From Diaphorobacter sp. HDW4A (lineage in GTDB: Bacteria; Pseudomonadota; Gammaproteobacteria; Burkholderiales; Burkholderiaceae_C): a DNA stretch of 64,000 nt. Shown in pieces: positions 49,280 through 59,087 of the stretch. The translations under genes were made by a program, and so were the position numbers. The stretch's first letter is position 1. Every line of letters begins with the position of its first letter. Where the stretch lies: assembly GCF_011305995.1 (NCBI RefSeq), contig NZ_CP049910.1:124001-188000 (forward strand). The letters run 5' to 3'. A model generated the notes under the pieces. It was given only the letters and a program-made list of their open reading frames with translations. It made no database searches and was not told the DNA's origin.

Positions 49280-51616
49280 TCAGGCCGCGTCCGGCATGCT
49301 CTTGGGCACATGCAGGCGGAATTCCGTACCCGTGCCGGGTTCGCTGACCACGTCGATGTGACCACTGTGGCGCTGGATCACCGTGCGTACGAGTGCGAGA
49401 CCCAAGCCAATGCCTTGAATGCCGGGATGGCTGCTCTCATGCAGGCGGCGAAAGGGCTCGAACAGCGAGGCGCGCTTTTCGGCGGGAATGCCGGGACCCT
49501 CGTCGCGAATGCTGATCACCCAGTCCTCGCCTTCGGTGAAGAGGTTGCAATGCACCATGGTCTGCGGCGGACTGAATTTGAGCGCATTGCTCATCACGTT
49601 GCCAATGGCACGCCCGATCATGCTGCGGTCACCCCAGCAGGCGGCCACATCGGGTTTGCTTTCGAGGCGCACCTGTACTTGTTTTTCCTGCGCATTGGCC
49701 CATGCGTCATCCACACTTTCTTCGAGCAGCGCACCCAGGTCGAAGGTCGTGAGGGTATAGGACTGCGACTGTGCACTGGCGAGGCGCACAAAGCCTTCGG
49801 CCATCGACAGTGATGACTGGGCGTAGCGCTCGATGCGCGGCAGCAGCTCGGAAAACGGTACCTGATCGGGATATTCGCGATGCATCTCCAGCAGCGTGAT
49901 GATGGACGCCACGGGCGACCGGATGTCATGCGAGATGAAGTTCAGCGCCTCGTCGCGCTGCTTCTGCGCACGGCGCATGTCGGTCAGGTCCACGAGCGTC
50001 ACAAGCCATCCCGCATTGGTGCTGGCCGCAAACGGTTTGCACAGGAATAGGAAAAAGTGGCCCTGATCGTCGCGGCATTCCTGCTGGCTCGGGATTTCGG
50101 GCCATCTGAGCGGGTTGAGCGACAGCAGCGGTTTGCCCGATTCGGTGTGCACCAACTCGGAGAGGAGTTCGGCGAGCGCGTGACCGACGGGATCTGCCGT
50201 CGTGTCCTCCACCAGCCGCGAAGCCGCGGCGTTGGCCAGTGTGATCACGCCGAGACTGTCACAGACGAAGGTGGGTGAGGGCAGTTGGCGCAGACTGTCG
50301 CTCACGAAATGGTGCAGCTCTCGCAACTGTTGCGTGGCCTGCTCGACGGCGTGAATGCGGCGCTCCAAAAAGTCGCTGGGCAGGATGCGGTTCGAGCGGG
50401 GAGCGGGTGCAGCGGGCAGTTTCATGCCGTCCAGCGTCAGGTCGTGCATTTCCTGACTCAGAAACATGGCAGCAGCAGACAGGCGCCGCCAGCTCCACAG
50501 CGGATAGCTCAGCAGCACGCCCATCATTCCAGAGGCGGGCGAGAACTGCCAGCCGGTGGCAAGTGTGGTGACCGCTCCGACCAGCAGCATGAACAAAAAC
50601 ATCAGGCTGCAGGCGGCCAGTGCGGCGAAGGGACCGAGCAGCAGCACGGCGATCAGCGATGCGGCCACGGGCAGCAGATTGAACACCAGATTCCATGTCT
50701 GAGGAGCGGGCATGATGCGCATGCCTTCCATGCGTGCATTGAGCACATGGGCCACCAACTCGACACCCGGAACGCGATCTGCGGACGGGCCAACGGGGGC
50801 AGCGAACATGTCGCCCAGACCCGTGGCCGTTGCGCCCACGAGCACATATTTGCCGCGAAACGCATCGACTGGAACGCGCTTCATGAGCACGTCAATGTAG
50901 GAGTATGTCGTGAACGTCGGTCCCGACTTGGAGCCCTTGGCGAATGGAATCACGCGCAATTTGCTGCGCTGCCATTCTTCGGCCGCTTGGGGCACGCTTG
51001 ATCCGTCGCAACCGGGATACTCCTGTGCGCTAGCAGCGCATTGCATCGCGAGGCTGAAGTGTGGTCGCATGGCGCCTGCGGGGCCTTCGAACAGATAGAG
51101 GCGTCTGGCCACACCGTCCGAATCCACCTGCACATGTACGTGGCCCAACTGCGCTGCTCCTTGGCGGATCACGGGCAGCGGCGCATCGACCGACGCACTC
51201 GATTCATCGGTACTGCGGATGATGGGTAGCACGACGCTGCCGTTGCGTGCAATCGCCTGAGACAGGATGGTGTCGTCGCCGGGGTAGTCGGCGTCGGGCT
51301 CGCTGAACAGCACATCGAGGCCGAGCGCGCGCGGGGATTGTTCGGTGATCTGGTCGAGCAATTGCGCATGCAATGCACGACGCCATGGCCAGCGGCCGAT
51401 GGCTTCGATGCTGCGATCGTCGATGGCAACGATGACGATGTCGCGATTGGCCTTGGGCGCATGCAGACGGCCGCCTGCATCATGAATCAGGTGATCAACG
51501 CGCTGCAGCGCGTCATTCATGCACAGCCAGGTAACCAGGCAGAGCAGCACCACGGTGAGCAGCGACCACTCGCGTTGCTGGAGTTGCGCGCGACTGGTGG
51601 GGCGAAAGGGACTCAT
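49280..51616 (-). CDS. CHASE2-domain sensor histidine kinase
   Basis: 778 aa. An N-terminal membrane span (LLTVVLLCLVTWLCM) is followed by a periplasmic CHASE2 domain (DIVIVAIDDRSIEAIGRWPW, ALGLDVLFSEPDADYPGDDT, FRGKYVLVGATATGLGDMFA). Then come three further helices, a PAS-like domain, and a kinase core with H-box NFISHDIRSPVASI, N-box IGNVMSNALKFSPP, and G-boxes RDEGPGIPAEK and GIGLGLALV. It senses an extracytoplasmic cue and should phosphorylate the regulator at 53444. It lies 21 bp after the LysM-FecR gene, third in a regulator-FecR-kinase operon. The region 49027-49279 on its other side holds no gene. Confidence 0.92.
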   Translation of the reverse strand: MSPFRPTSRAQLQQREWSLLTVVLLCLVTWLCMNDALQRVDHLIHDAGGRLHAPKANRDIVIVAIDDRSIEAIGRWPWRRALHAQLLDQITEQSPRALGLDVLFSEPDADYPGDDTILSQAIARNGSVVLPIIRSTDESSASVDAPLPVIRQGAAQLGHVHVQVDSDGVARRLYLFEGPAGAMRPHFSLAMQCAASAQEYPGCDGSSVPQAAEEWQRSKLRVIPFAKGSKSGPTFTTYSYIDVLMKRVPVDAFRGKYVLVGATATGLGDMFAAPVGPSADRVPGVELVAHVLNARMEGMRIMPAPQTWNLVFNLLPVAASLIAVLLLGPFAALAACSLMFLFMLLVGAVTTLATGWQFSPASGMMGVLLSYPLWSWRRLSAAAMFLSQEMHDLTLDGMKLPAAPAPRSNRILPSDFLERRIHAVEQATQQLRELHHFVSDSLRQLPSPTFVCDSLGVITLANAAASRLVEDTTADPVGHALAELLSELVHTESGKPLLSLNPLRWPEIPSQQECRDDQGHFFLFLCKPFAASTNAGWLVTLVDLTDMRRAQKQRDEALNFISHDIRSPVASIITLLEMHREYPDQVPFSELLPRIERYAQSSLSMAEGFVRLASAQSQSYTLTTFDLGALLEESVDDAWANAQEKQVQVRLESKPDVAACWGDRSMIGRAIGNVMSNALKFSPPQTMVHCNLFTEGEDWVISIRDEGPGIPAEKRASLFEPFRRLHESSHPGIQGIGLGLALVRTVIQRHSGHIDVVSEPGTGTEFRLHVPKSMPDAA

Positions 51617-51637
51617 GCGCTCAATGACACCGGCGTG

Positions 51638-53335
51638 TCATTTGCGTGTGAGCGGTTCGCCGTCGGACGAGGTCAGCGGTACGCCGTAACCGCTTTGCAC
51701 TTCGGCCGCAGCACGCACCTGCCGGGCCGCAGAGAATGGGCTCTCAAGACCGGTGGCGGTGTCATGTGTCTTGATGCGCACGTAATAGGTGCCCGGCTTC
51801 ACGTCCGTGGCGTCCCACACCGGCTTGTCGAGCTTCTCGTCAGAGAGGATCTGAGCGAAGTCCTCGGTGCGCGCTAGCTGCAGGCGGTAAGTCTGATCGG
51901 CCTCGCCGGGCCATTGCAGATGCAGACCGGGAACATCCTCGGCGCTGTTCATGGCAGAAAGATCGGGCGTTGCCGGATTGTTCGCGAGCTTGAAGGCCTG
52001 CGGCTGAGCGAACGGTCCTTGATCGGGCGAGCCGTCTGCCAATTGGCGAATGCTTGCTGCACGCCACAGATAGCTGCCCACGGGCAGGCTGGACAGGAGT
52101 GCGCTGCAGTCGCCGGTATTCTTCTGATCGAGCAGCGGCTGGGCAAACCCGGCCACATCGGCCGCGACCTGGAGGCGATACGTCTGTACTCCGCTCACCG
52201 GTGTGCATTGCAGCGTGCCGGATGTGCGTGATGTCGTGCCGCCCGGTGCGGGTTGCTGGTACAGCGGTGGTGGCGGTTGGGTCTTGACCTTGAGCTTGCG
52301 CTTGGCCGGCATACCGGGCAGTTGCTGATCGTCGATGGCACGTGCGAGGATGTAGTAGTCGCCATCGTCCACGAGCTTCATGCGCACCTGCGCGGACGGG
52401 AAGGTGCCACTTCGCAATACTTCGGACATCGACTCGTCGCGCGCGATCTGCACCTGATATGCGCTCGCCTGCTGAACGGGTTCAAGCTGCAAGCTCAGGA
52501 AGTTCGAGTCTTCCATCGTTTCGGGGAGCTTGGTCAGGTCTGGCGATGGCAGCAGCGTCTGGGCCTGACCGAGTTGCCCGTCGCGATTGACGGCAATGCC
52601 TTGTCCTTCATTGATCAAGGCCGCATTGGCCTTGTCGCTGCCCTGCACCGAGACGGTGCCATGGGTGACCGACGATAGCGCGTTGCCGCCGTCCGTAAGG
52701 GAGACGTCGAAAGTGGTTCCGCGCACGCTGGTGGTGGCGCGCGGCGTGCGGACTTCAAACTTGCGGGTGGGGTCGGGCTCGGTGCCGACGGTTGCGTTCA
52801 CGCCACCCTTCTGCATCTCCAACACCGATTGCAGGCTGCCGGCACGACCCTTGCGGCGCAGTTGCTGCAACTGTACGTCGGACTGAGCCAGGATGCGTAT
52901 CAGGCTGCCATCGGCCAGCTTGACCGTAACGAATGAGTCCTGAGCCACCTTGATCTCGGCACCTTCGCCAAGCTTGTGTCCAGCCTTGAGTTCAGCAGGT
53001 TCCGCACCCGGCGTGGTCGCTACCGTTGCCTGTCCTTGCACAAAACTCACCTCTGCCGATTGCAATGGCAGGTATTTGACAGGAATGCGAAGAATCGATC
53101 CTGGTTGCAGATGTCTGGGATTGGAGACTTGGTTGTACTTTTGCAACTCGGGCCAGAGCTTGACGTCCCCGTAGAAGTCGGTGGACAGACGCTCCAGGGT
53201 GTCACCCTGCTTCACGCGATGCTCGATGAATCCGTCAGGATTGGCCAGCGCGAACAGCGGCAGGGCCGTGGCAGCAACTGCCACGGCCCTGAGAATCAGT
53301 TGTTTCGGCGGTGAATGACTCAGCAAACGAACCAC
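51638..53335 (-). CDS. LysM and FecR-domain periplasmic protein
   Basis: 565 aa. A signal peptide (LRAVAVAATALPLFALA) precedes a LysM peptidoglycan-binding domain (HRVKQGDTLERLSTDFYGDV, PGSILRIPVKYL). Next is a FecR domain (about residues 90-220: DSFVTVKLADGSLIRILAQS, FEVRTPRATTSVRGTTFDVS) and then a tail of repeated beta-sandwich modules with Q/W-rich motifs (YQVQIARDESMSEVLRSG, YRLQVAADVAGFAQPL, YRLQLARTEDFAQILSDEK). It is a cell-wall-bound scaffold between the CHASE2 kinase and its stimulus. FecR domains in classic systems relay signals to sigma factors; here the partner is a two-component pair. Confidence 0.88.
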   Translation of the reverse strand: MVRLLSHSPPKQLILRAVAVAATALPLFALANPDGFIEHRVKQGDTLERLSTDFYGDVKLWPELQKYNQVSNPRHLQPGSILRIPVKYLPLQSAEVSFVQGQATVATTPGAEPAELKAGHKLGEGAEIKVAQDSFVTVKLADGSLIRILAQSDVQLQQLRRKGRAGSLQSVLEMQKGGVNATVGTEPDPTRKFEVRTPRATTSVRGTTFDVSLTDGGNALSSVTHGTVSVQGSDKANAALINEGQGIAVNRDGQLGQAQTLLPSPDLTKLPETMEDSNFLSLQLEPVQQASAYQVQIARDESMSEVLRSGTFPSAQVRMKLVDDGDYYILARAIDDQQLPGMPAKRKLKVKTQPPPPLYQQPAPGGTTSRTSGTLQCTPVSGVQTYRLQVAADVAGFAQPLLDQKNTGDCSALLSSLPVGSYLWRAASIRQLADGSPDQGPFAQPQAFKLANNPATPDLSAMNSAEDVPGLHLQWPGEADQTYRLQLARTEDFAQILSDEKLDKPVWDATDVKPGTYYVRIKTHDTATGLESPFSAARQVRAAAEVQSGYGVPLTSSDGEPLTRK

Positions 53336-53443
53336 AGTACTTCCTCCCGGACAAGCATCATTATTCCAGCCTTCGCACTTTGGCGCGCGCTGGTGACCCT
53401 ATCCTACAGAGTGTCCGGTCCCATGGTGCAGGGGGGCTCTGGA

Positions 53444-54157
53444 TTACATAGAAATCAAAGCGTCTTCGCTCTTGGGCTTGACGGCTTCGAAACGATAACC
53501 CATTCCGTAGACGGCTGTCACGATAAAGCCATTGTCCGGCCGCAGGTCGAGTTGACTGCGAAGGCGCGAAATGTGCGTATCGAGCGAGCGAGAGATCACG
53601 TCGCTGGTCTGTCCCCAGATGATTTCTCGCAAATGATCACGAGACAGGAGACGTCCCATGTTCTGGAACAGGAACAGAGCGAGGTCGTATTCGCGGTTCT
53701 TGAGTTCGACGGGCTTGCTGTCCATCTCCAGCGTGCGGGTCTCAGGCAGAAACCGGTAACGGCCGAACTCCAGCACTTCGTTGACGGCCGCAGGATAGGC
53801 TCGGCGCAGCAGGGCACCTACGCGCGCGGTGAGCTCGCCCACGCGCACGGGTTTGACCATGAAATCGTCGGCGCCGCAGTCCAGACCTTCGACAATGTCG
53901 CGCTCTTCCTGACGGCTGGTGACGAACAGGATCGGCAGATCCAGCCCAACGTGCTTGCGCACCCAGCGCACCACCTCAGGGCCCGAGGTATCTGGCAGGT
54001 GCCAGTCGACCAGCAACAGATCGAAGGTGTCGCGCCGCATGTCCTTCATGAGGGCCGAACCGGTTTGATACGTGTGGCACGAGTGCCCCATGTCGGTTAT
54101 GGCACGCTTGAACAGCTCGAGCTGCAGTGCGTCATCATCCAGAGCCACAATACGCAT
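53444..54157 (-). CDS. OmpR/PhoB-type response regulator
   Basis: 237 aa from ATG 54157 (MRIVALDDDALQ); a 24-codon upstream extension is unlikely. The receiver domain has acidic pocket DDD near the start, phosphoacceptor Asp in LLLVDWHLPDTSG, Thr in LFVTSRQ and Lys in FMVKPVR. The winged-helix DNA-binding domain (residues 135-230) has LKNREYDLALFLFQNMGRLL, SRSLDTHISRLRSQL and GYRF. It is first in the operon with LysM-FecR and the CHASE2 kinase, its presumed partner. Confidence 0.92.
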   Translation of the reverse strand: MRIVALDDDALQLELFKRAITDMGHSCHTYQTGSALMKDMRRDTFDLLLVDWHLPDTSGPEVVRWVRKHVGLDLPILFVTSRQEERDIVEGLDCGADDFMVKPVRVGELTARVGALLRRAYPAAVNEVLEFGRYRFLPETRTLEMDSKPVELKNREYDLALFLFQNMGRLLSRDHLREIIWGQTSDVISRSLDTHISRLRSQLDLRPDNGFIVTAVYGMGYRFEAVKPKSEDALISM

Positions 54158-54387
54158 GGAAATCCTTGCAGGAATGCATTGGGAAAAAGCTTCGCCTGAG
54201 TATAGAAAGCAGACCGCTGAACTGCACATTCATGGTGCGAAGTTAACATTTGTTAACCGCTCCTGTAACAGCCCTGATTCCTGCTTGATATACATCGATT
54301 GTGTTTCCGCAAATTTCTTGCAGATCGTGCACCAATTCGGAGGCAGGGACTGCGGTGTAATGCCTTCGTCGCCTTGTTCTCTATCGG

Positions 54388-55683
54388 TCAGGCGGCGTTG
54401 CGCAAAGCCTCCAATGCAGCCTGCACATCCGCCAGACTCACACCCTCTGCGAGGGTGACCTGCGAGGCCAATGCCGCCAGCGAGTCCGCATCCTTTTGCA
54501 ACTGTCCGATGGCTTGGCCAGCCTCCTTTGGTGCGGTGAATCCAACGCTTTGCATCAGCAGCTTCCCGTCGGCCGCCACGAACTTGAAGTAGAACTTGCC
54601 ATTGGCCTCCCGGTATTGCTTGAAATTTGGCAGCGCAACCTTGGCTTCCTTGGCAGCCTTCTTGTTGCCAGCACCTGCGCGCAGGCTGCGCAGGCCCACG
54701 GCTTCGCGCAGGGTCTGCACGAAGGGGTGGGACTTGGCGCGGGCACGCTCTTCGCCGATCTGCAGCGCGGCTTCCACCTTCTCAGGGTTGGCCATCAGAT
54801 CGTCGTAATGTGCGCGCATGGGCGTGATTTCGGCATCGATGCACTCGAAAAGCGCCTGCTTGGCGTCGCCCCAGGAAATGCCGTCGGCATAGGCGCGGCG
54901 CATGGATTCGGTCTGCTCGGGCGTGGCAAAGGCCTGGTAGAGCTGGAATAGCGCAGAGCCCTCCACTTCCTTGGGCTCGCCTGGAGCGCGGGAGTCGGTC
55001 ACGATGCTGCCCACGAGCTTCTTGAGCTGATCGCGCGGAGTGAACAGCGGGATCGTGTTGTCGTAGCTCTTGCTCATCTTGCGGCCGTCGAGGCCTGCGA
55101 TGGTCGCCACGTTTTCCTCGATGGCGGCCTCGGGCAGCGTGAAGTGTTCGCCGTAGAGGTGGTTGAAGCTCGATGCGATGTCGCGCGCCATCTCGATGTG
55201 CTGAATCTGGTCGCGACCTACGGGCACTTTGTGGGCGTTGAAGATCAGGATGTCGGCGGCCATCAGCACCGGGTACATGAACAGGCCTGCGGTCACGCCG
55301 TCGTCGATGTCGCGCCCGGCCTCGGTGTTCTTGTCCTGCGAGGCCTTGTAGGCATGCGCGCGGTTGAGCATGCCCTTGCCGGTGACGCAGGTGAGAAACC
55401 AGGTCAGCTCGGTCACTTCGGGCAGGGCCGACTGGCGGTAGAAGGTCACCTGCGCGGGATCGAGCCCCGCCGCCAGCCAGCTCGCGGCGATCTCCAGCGT
55501 CGAGCGATGCACCCGCTCGGGGTCATGCGCCTTGATGAGCGCGTGGTAGTCGGCCAGGAAGTAGTAGCTCTCGACGCCTGGATCGCGGCTGGCCTTGATG
55601 GCGGGACGGATCATGCCAGCGTAATTGCCGAGGTGCGGTGTGCCGGAGGGGGTGATGCCGGTGAGGAAGCGGGTGACGGACAT
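54388..55683 (-). CDS. trpS: tryptophanyl-tRNA synthetase
   Basis: 431 aa, class I synthetase. The HIGH-like motif is GITPSGTPHLGNYAG and the KMSKS loop is GRKMSKSYDN. It is about 95 residues longer than the E. coli enzyme. The extra part is a C-terminal extension (PNFKQYREANGKFYFKFVAA, then a helical end), common in beta-proteobacterial TrpRS. It charges tRNA-Trp. It lies 48 bp after the M50 protease gene on the same strand. Confidence 0.95.
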   Translation of the reverse strand: MSVTRFLTGITPSGTPHLGNYAGMIRPAIKASRDPGVESYYFLADYHALIKAHDPERVHRSTLEIAASWLAAGLDPAQVTFYRQSALPEVTELTWFLTCVTGKGMLNRAHAYKASQDKNTEAGRDIDDGVTAGLFMYPVLMAADILIFNAHKVPVGRDQIQHIEMARDIASSFNHLYGEHFTLPEAAIEENVATIAGLDGRKMSKSYDNTIPLFTPRDQLKKLVGSIVTDSRAPGEPKEVEGSALFQLYQAFATPEQTESMRRAYADGISWGDAKQALFECIDAEITPMRAHYDDLMANPEKVEAALQIGEERARAKSHPFVQTLREAVGLRSLRAGAGNKKAAKEAKVALPNFKQYREANGKFYFKFVAADGKLLMQSVGFTAPKEAGQAIGQLQKDADSLAALASQVTLAEGVSLADVQAALEALRNAA

Positions 55684-55731
55684 GGTTGAAATGAAAATTC
55701 AAAAAAGCAGGATATCGGGGGAGCCCGAGGC

Positions 55732-56403
55732 TCAGCCGAGCAGGAGTGCGCGAAACGGCAGCATCAGCAGGCTGATGACGTAGTAGCCTGCAGCCATCAA
55801 CGGCTGCAGCCAGAACGTGCTCACCACGCCCATGATGACGAGGCCCATCACGATGAAGAAGCCATAGGGTTCCAAACGGGCAAACCATTGCGCCTGCTTC
55901 CAGGGCAGCAGGCCGACAAGCACGCGGCCACCGTCGAGCGGGGGAAGCGGAAACAGGTTGAACGCCCACATCACGAGATTCACCATCACGCCGGCCTTGG
56001 CCATGGCGAGGAAGAAGCGCTCGTTGACGTCGAAGGCCACCAGAACGATCAGCACCAACGCCCACAGAATGGCCTGAATGAAGTTGGCTAGTGGACCTGC
56101 GAGTGCCACCCAGATCATGTCGCGCTTGGGGTTGCGCAGGTGCGAAAAGTTCACCGGGACCGGCTTGGCGTAGCCGAACAGAAAGGCTCCCGATGTCGCA
56201 AAATACAGCAGCAGCGGCATCAGAATCGTGCCGATGGGATCGATGTGCTTGAGTGGGTTGAGGGTGATCCGACCCATCATCAGTGCTGTGTTGTCGCCAA
56301 AGTGACGGGCCACATAGCCGTGAGCGGCCTCGTGTACCGTGATGGCAAAGAGCACCGGAAGGGCGTAGATCAGAATGGTTTGGATAAGGTTGGATGCGTC
56401 CAC
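55732..56403 (-). CDS. site-2-protease-like M50 metallopeptidase
   Basis: 223 aa from GTG 56403 (VDASNLIQTILIYALPVL); the long open frame upstream is not typical of the family. Zinc motif VHEAAHGYVA (HExxH) lies in the first membrane helix and FPLPPLDGGRVL supplies the third ligand Asp. Four to five hydrophobic helices follow. It is a small rhomboid-like intramembrane protease of the YwhC/S2P group with unknown substrate. It lies between a YciO-type gene upstream and trpS downstream, an arrangement common in Burkholderiales. Confidence 0.88.
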   Translation of the reverse strand: MDASNLIQTILIYALPVLFAITVHEAAHGYVARHFGDNTALMMGRITLNPLKHIDPIGTILMPLLLYFATSGAFLFGYAKPVPVNFSHLRNPKRDMIWVALAGPLANFIQAILWALVLIVLVAFDVNERFFLAMAKAGVMVNLVMWAFNLFPLPPLDGGRVLVGLLPWKQAQWFARLEPYGFFIVMGLVIMGVVSTFWLQPLMAAGYYVISLLMLPFRALLLG

Positions 56404-56494
56404 ACGGCCATTTTCGCAGACCTGAGCGAGGGGGAGGGCGCGAAGCCCCAAAAACGTATTGGTACCGCCTTGAGTCAGGGCGGCAACACGGTCT

Positions 56495-57130
56495 TCAAAG
56501 CCCCAATACGGACAGGCTGCCGCGCCCCTCACGCACCACCACCGCTTCACCGCCACTTTCCATGGGCGTGAGATCGACCACGGTAGTCGGCTGCTGCGGA
56601 CAGGGGCCAGCATCGACCACGCCGTCGATCAGCTTCTCGAAGCGCTCGCGGATTTCCTCGGGGTCGTTCAGCGGCTCGGTCTCGCCCGGCGGGATGAAGG
56701 TCGAGGCCAGCAGCGGCGCACCGAGCATCTCCAGCAACAGCTGCGTGCCCTTGCGGTCCGGCACGCGCAGGCCGATGGTCTTGCGCTGTGGATGGCTCAC
56801 GCGGCGCGGCACTTCTTTGGTCGCGTCGAGAATGAAGGTGTAAGGGCCGGGCGTCGCCTGCTTGAGCAGGCGGTACTGGCGGTTGTCCACGCGGGCGTAG
56901 CTCGAGAGTTCCGACAGGTCGCGGCACAGCAGCGCGAGATGGTGTTTTTCATCGATCTGGCGGATGCGGCGCAGGCGCTCGACGGCCTTGCTGTCATCGA
57001 GCTGGCAGACGAGGGCGTAGCTCGAATCGGTGGGGATTGCCATCACGCCGCCGCTCTGCAGAATGGCGACGGCCTGCTTGAGCAGTCGCGGCTGCGGGTT
57101 CTCTGGATGGATTTCGAAATACTGCGCCAT
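56495..57130 (-). CDS. YciO/Sua5-family threonylcarbamoyl-AMP synthase-like protein
   Basis: 211 aa with the YrdC fold (AVAILQSGGVMAIPTDSSYA, RRIRQIDEKHHLALLCRDLS, PGPYTFILDATKEVPRR, KTIGLRVPDRKGTQLLLEML). The KRxR-type nucleotide site is of the YciO subgroup, related to TsaC but lacking proof of tRNA t6A activity. It follows the PHP phosphoesterase gene by 33 bp; this pairing is widely conserved in beta-proteobacteria. It starts at ATG 57130. Confidence 0.88.
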   Translation of the reverse strand: MAQYFEIHPENPQPRLLKQAVAILQSGGVMAIPTDSSYALVCQLDDSKAVERLRRIRQIDEKHHLALLCRDLSELSSYARVDNRQYRLLKQATPGPYTFILDATKEVPRRVSHPQRKTIGLRVPDRKGTQLLLEMLGAPLLASTFIPPGETEPLNDPEEIRERFEKLIDGVVDAGPCPQQPTTVVDLTPMESGGEAVVVREGRGSLSVLGL

Positions 57131-57163
57131 GGCTTTGCCTTTGTTGTTGGAGGACCGCGAGGT

Positions 57164-58060
57164 TCAGTCGGAGGAGGTCAGGCGGCGCTGAATACGGTGG
57201 GCGATCACTTCCCACACGGGTGTAAGTTGGCTTGGCAGGGGGGGCAATGTACCGAGATCGGTGTGCGACTCATCGGGGCTATGGAAGTCGCTGCCGCGCG
57301 ATGCGGCCAGATCGAACTCCAGCGCCATGTCGGCGTAGGTTTTGTATTCGGACGGGGTGTGGCTGCCGGTGACGACCTCCACGCCTTCGCCGCCGTGCTT
57401 CTTGAATTCGGTGAACAGCGCGTATTCTTCGTTGGCCGTGAAGCGGTAGCGCGCCGGGTGGGCGATCACTGCCATGCCGCCCGCGTCACGGATCCAACGC
57501 ACGGCGTTGGAAAGCGTTGCCCAGCGATGTGGCACAAAGCCAGGATTGCCTTCGGTGAGGTAGCGTCGGAAGACCTCCGAGGTGTCGCGACAGGCACCGA
57601 TTTCCACGAGATAGCGTGCGAAGTGCGTGCGCGAGATCAGCTCGGGATTGCCCACGTACTTGAGCGCACCGTCGTATGCGTTGTGAATGCCTACTTCGGC
57701 GAGCTGCCTTGAAATCTCCTGCGCCCGTGCGCCGCGACCGCCGCGTGTGAGCGCCAAGCCTTGTGTGAGTTGCTCGTCGTCCGGATCAAATCCGAGACCC
57801 ACGATGTGCACCGTGTTGTCGGCGAAGGTGACGGAGATTTCGGTGCCCGTGAGGTAGTCCATGCCGTTGGCATGCGCGGCGGCACGCGCCAGGTGCTGGC
57901 CGCCGATCTCGTCGTGATCGGTGAGCGACCAGAGCTGCACACCATTGGCGCTCGCGCGTTCGGCGAGGGCTTCCGGAGTGAGTGTGCCGTCAGACACTAC
58001 GGAGTGACAGTGCAGATCGGCGTTGAGTGGGGTGGATGAAGGAATAGACACGTGACCCAT
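57164..58060 (-). CDS. PHP-domain phosphoesterase (RNase AM/YciV type)
   Basis: 298 aa from ATG 58060; an in-frame extension to 58096 is less likely. The PHP metal site opens with NADLHCHSVVSDGTLTPEAL, followed by LWSLTDHDEIGG, GTEISVTFADNTVHIVGLG, AVIAHPARYRF, and DLAASRGSDFHSPDE near the end. Family members hydrolyse 3',5'-nucleoside bisphosphates and trim RNA 5' ends (TrpH/RNase AM). It is co-oriented with the YciO-like gene. Confidence 0.88.
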   Translation of the reverse strand: MGHVSIPSSTPLNADLHCHSVVSDGTLTPEALAERASANGVQLWSLTDHDEIGGQHLARAAAHANGMDYLTGTEISVTFADNTVHIVGLGFDPDDEQLTQGLALTRGGRGARAQEISRQLAEVGIHNAYDGALKYVGNPELISRTHFARYLVEIGACRDTSEVFRRYLTEGNPGFVPHRWATLSNAVRWIRDAGGMAVIAHPARYRFTANEEYALFTEFKKHGGEGVEVVTGSHTPSEYKTYADMALEFDLAASRGSDFHSPDESHTDLGTLPPLPSQLTPVWEVIAHRIQRRLTSSD

Positions 58061-58175
58061 TCTATGAGCGCAATGCTGAACGTGCAGCATCGCCACATTT
58101 TCATGTGTCGGATCAGGTGCTCAAATTGCAAGCAGAAGTAGAACAACCTCTGCCTGCCGGGGTGCATAAGCCTGC

Positions 58176-58952
58176 TTACTTGGTGGTGTAGCCGCCGTTG
58201 ATGAGAATCGTCTGACCCGTGATCCACCAACCATCGCTTACCAGATGACGGATGAAGGGCACCACATCGTTGATGTCTGTCAGGCCTGTTTTCGAGAAGG
58301 GTGAGAGGGCTGCAGCGGTCTTGTGATATGCGACGGCGTCAGCTCCTTCGGCGGGATAGAAGAATGCCGTATCCATGGGGCCAGGGCCCACTGCGGTGAC
58401 CGAGATCCCGCGTGCCCCGAACTCTTTGGCCGCCGCGCGGGTGAAATGCTCGACGGGAGCTTTGGTGCCAGCATAGGACGCATAGAACGGTGTGAACGCG
58501 CCCAGCAGCGAGGTGACGAGCGTGCAGACCTTGCCGTTGTCGTTCACATGCTTGCCCGCTTCTTTCAAAAAGAAAAATGCCGACTTGGCGTTCACTGCGC
58601 TCATCTCGTCGTATTCCGCCTCGGAGATATCCACCAGCGGCTTCTTGAGCACTTTGCCAACGGTGTTGATGGCAATGTCGGGGCGTCCCACGGCCGCAAT
58701 GGCATCGGTGAAGAGTTTGCTCATGGCACCTGCGGTGGTCAGATCAGCCTGCAGAGCCAGGGCTTGCGCACCGGTCTTCTGGATGTCGGCCACGGTGGCG
58801 TCCGCATCCGCCTTGCTGGCAGCGCTGTTGTAGTGAATGGCGACCGCCTTGGCGCCTTGCTGTGCCAGATCGCGGGCCAGTAGGCCGCCGAGATTCTTGG
58901 CACCACCGGCGATCAGGACGACCTTGCCGCGGATATCGTGTTGACTGGTCAT
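58176..58952 (-). CDS. short-chain dehydrogenase/reductase
   Basis: 258 aa from ATG 58952. The nucleotide motif is LIAGGAKNLGGLLARDLAQ, a variant in which the second-position Thr is Ala. NTVG replaces the usual NNAG, and the catalytic YAGTK is intact with Ser in LVTSLLGA. It ends GQTILINGGYTTK. An oxidoreductase of unknown substrate, divergent from a LysR regulator across 135 bp, which probably controls it. Confidence 0.88.
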   Translation of the reverse strand: MTSQHDIRGKVVLIAGGAKNLGGLLARDLAQQGAKAVAIHYNSAASKADADATVADIQKTGAQALALQADLTTAGAMSKLFTDAIAAVGRPDIAINTVGKVLKKPLVDISEAEYDEMSAVNAKSAFFFLKEAGKHVNDNGKVCTLVTSLLGAFTPFYASYAGTKAPVEHFTRAAAKEFGARGISVTAVGPGPMDTAFFYPAEGADAVAYHKTAAALSPFSKTGLTDINDVVPFIRHLVSDGWWITGQTILINGGYTTK

Positions 58953-59087
58953 GTGTGCGTTCCTCACTGTGTCAAAAGGGGTTGAGACGAAAACGATGCG
59001 AAGAACGGCAGCTTATTGGGCATGAGAAGCAAAATAAATTACCATTTCGCTTCTTGTTTATTCAGAAATTACTAACAATAAATCGCC

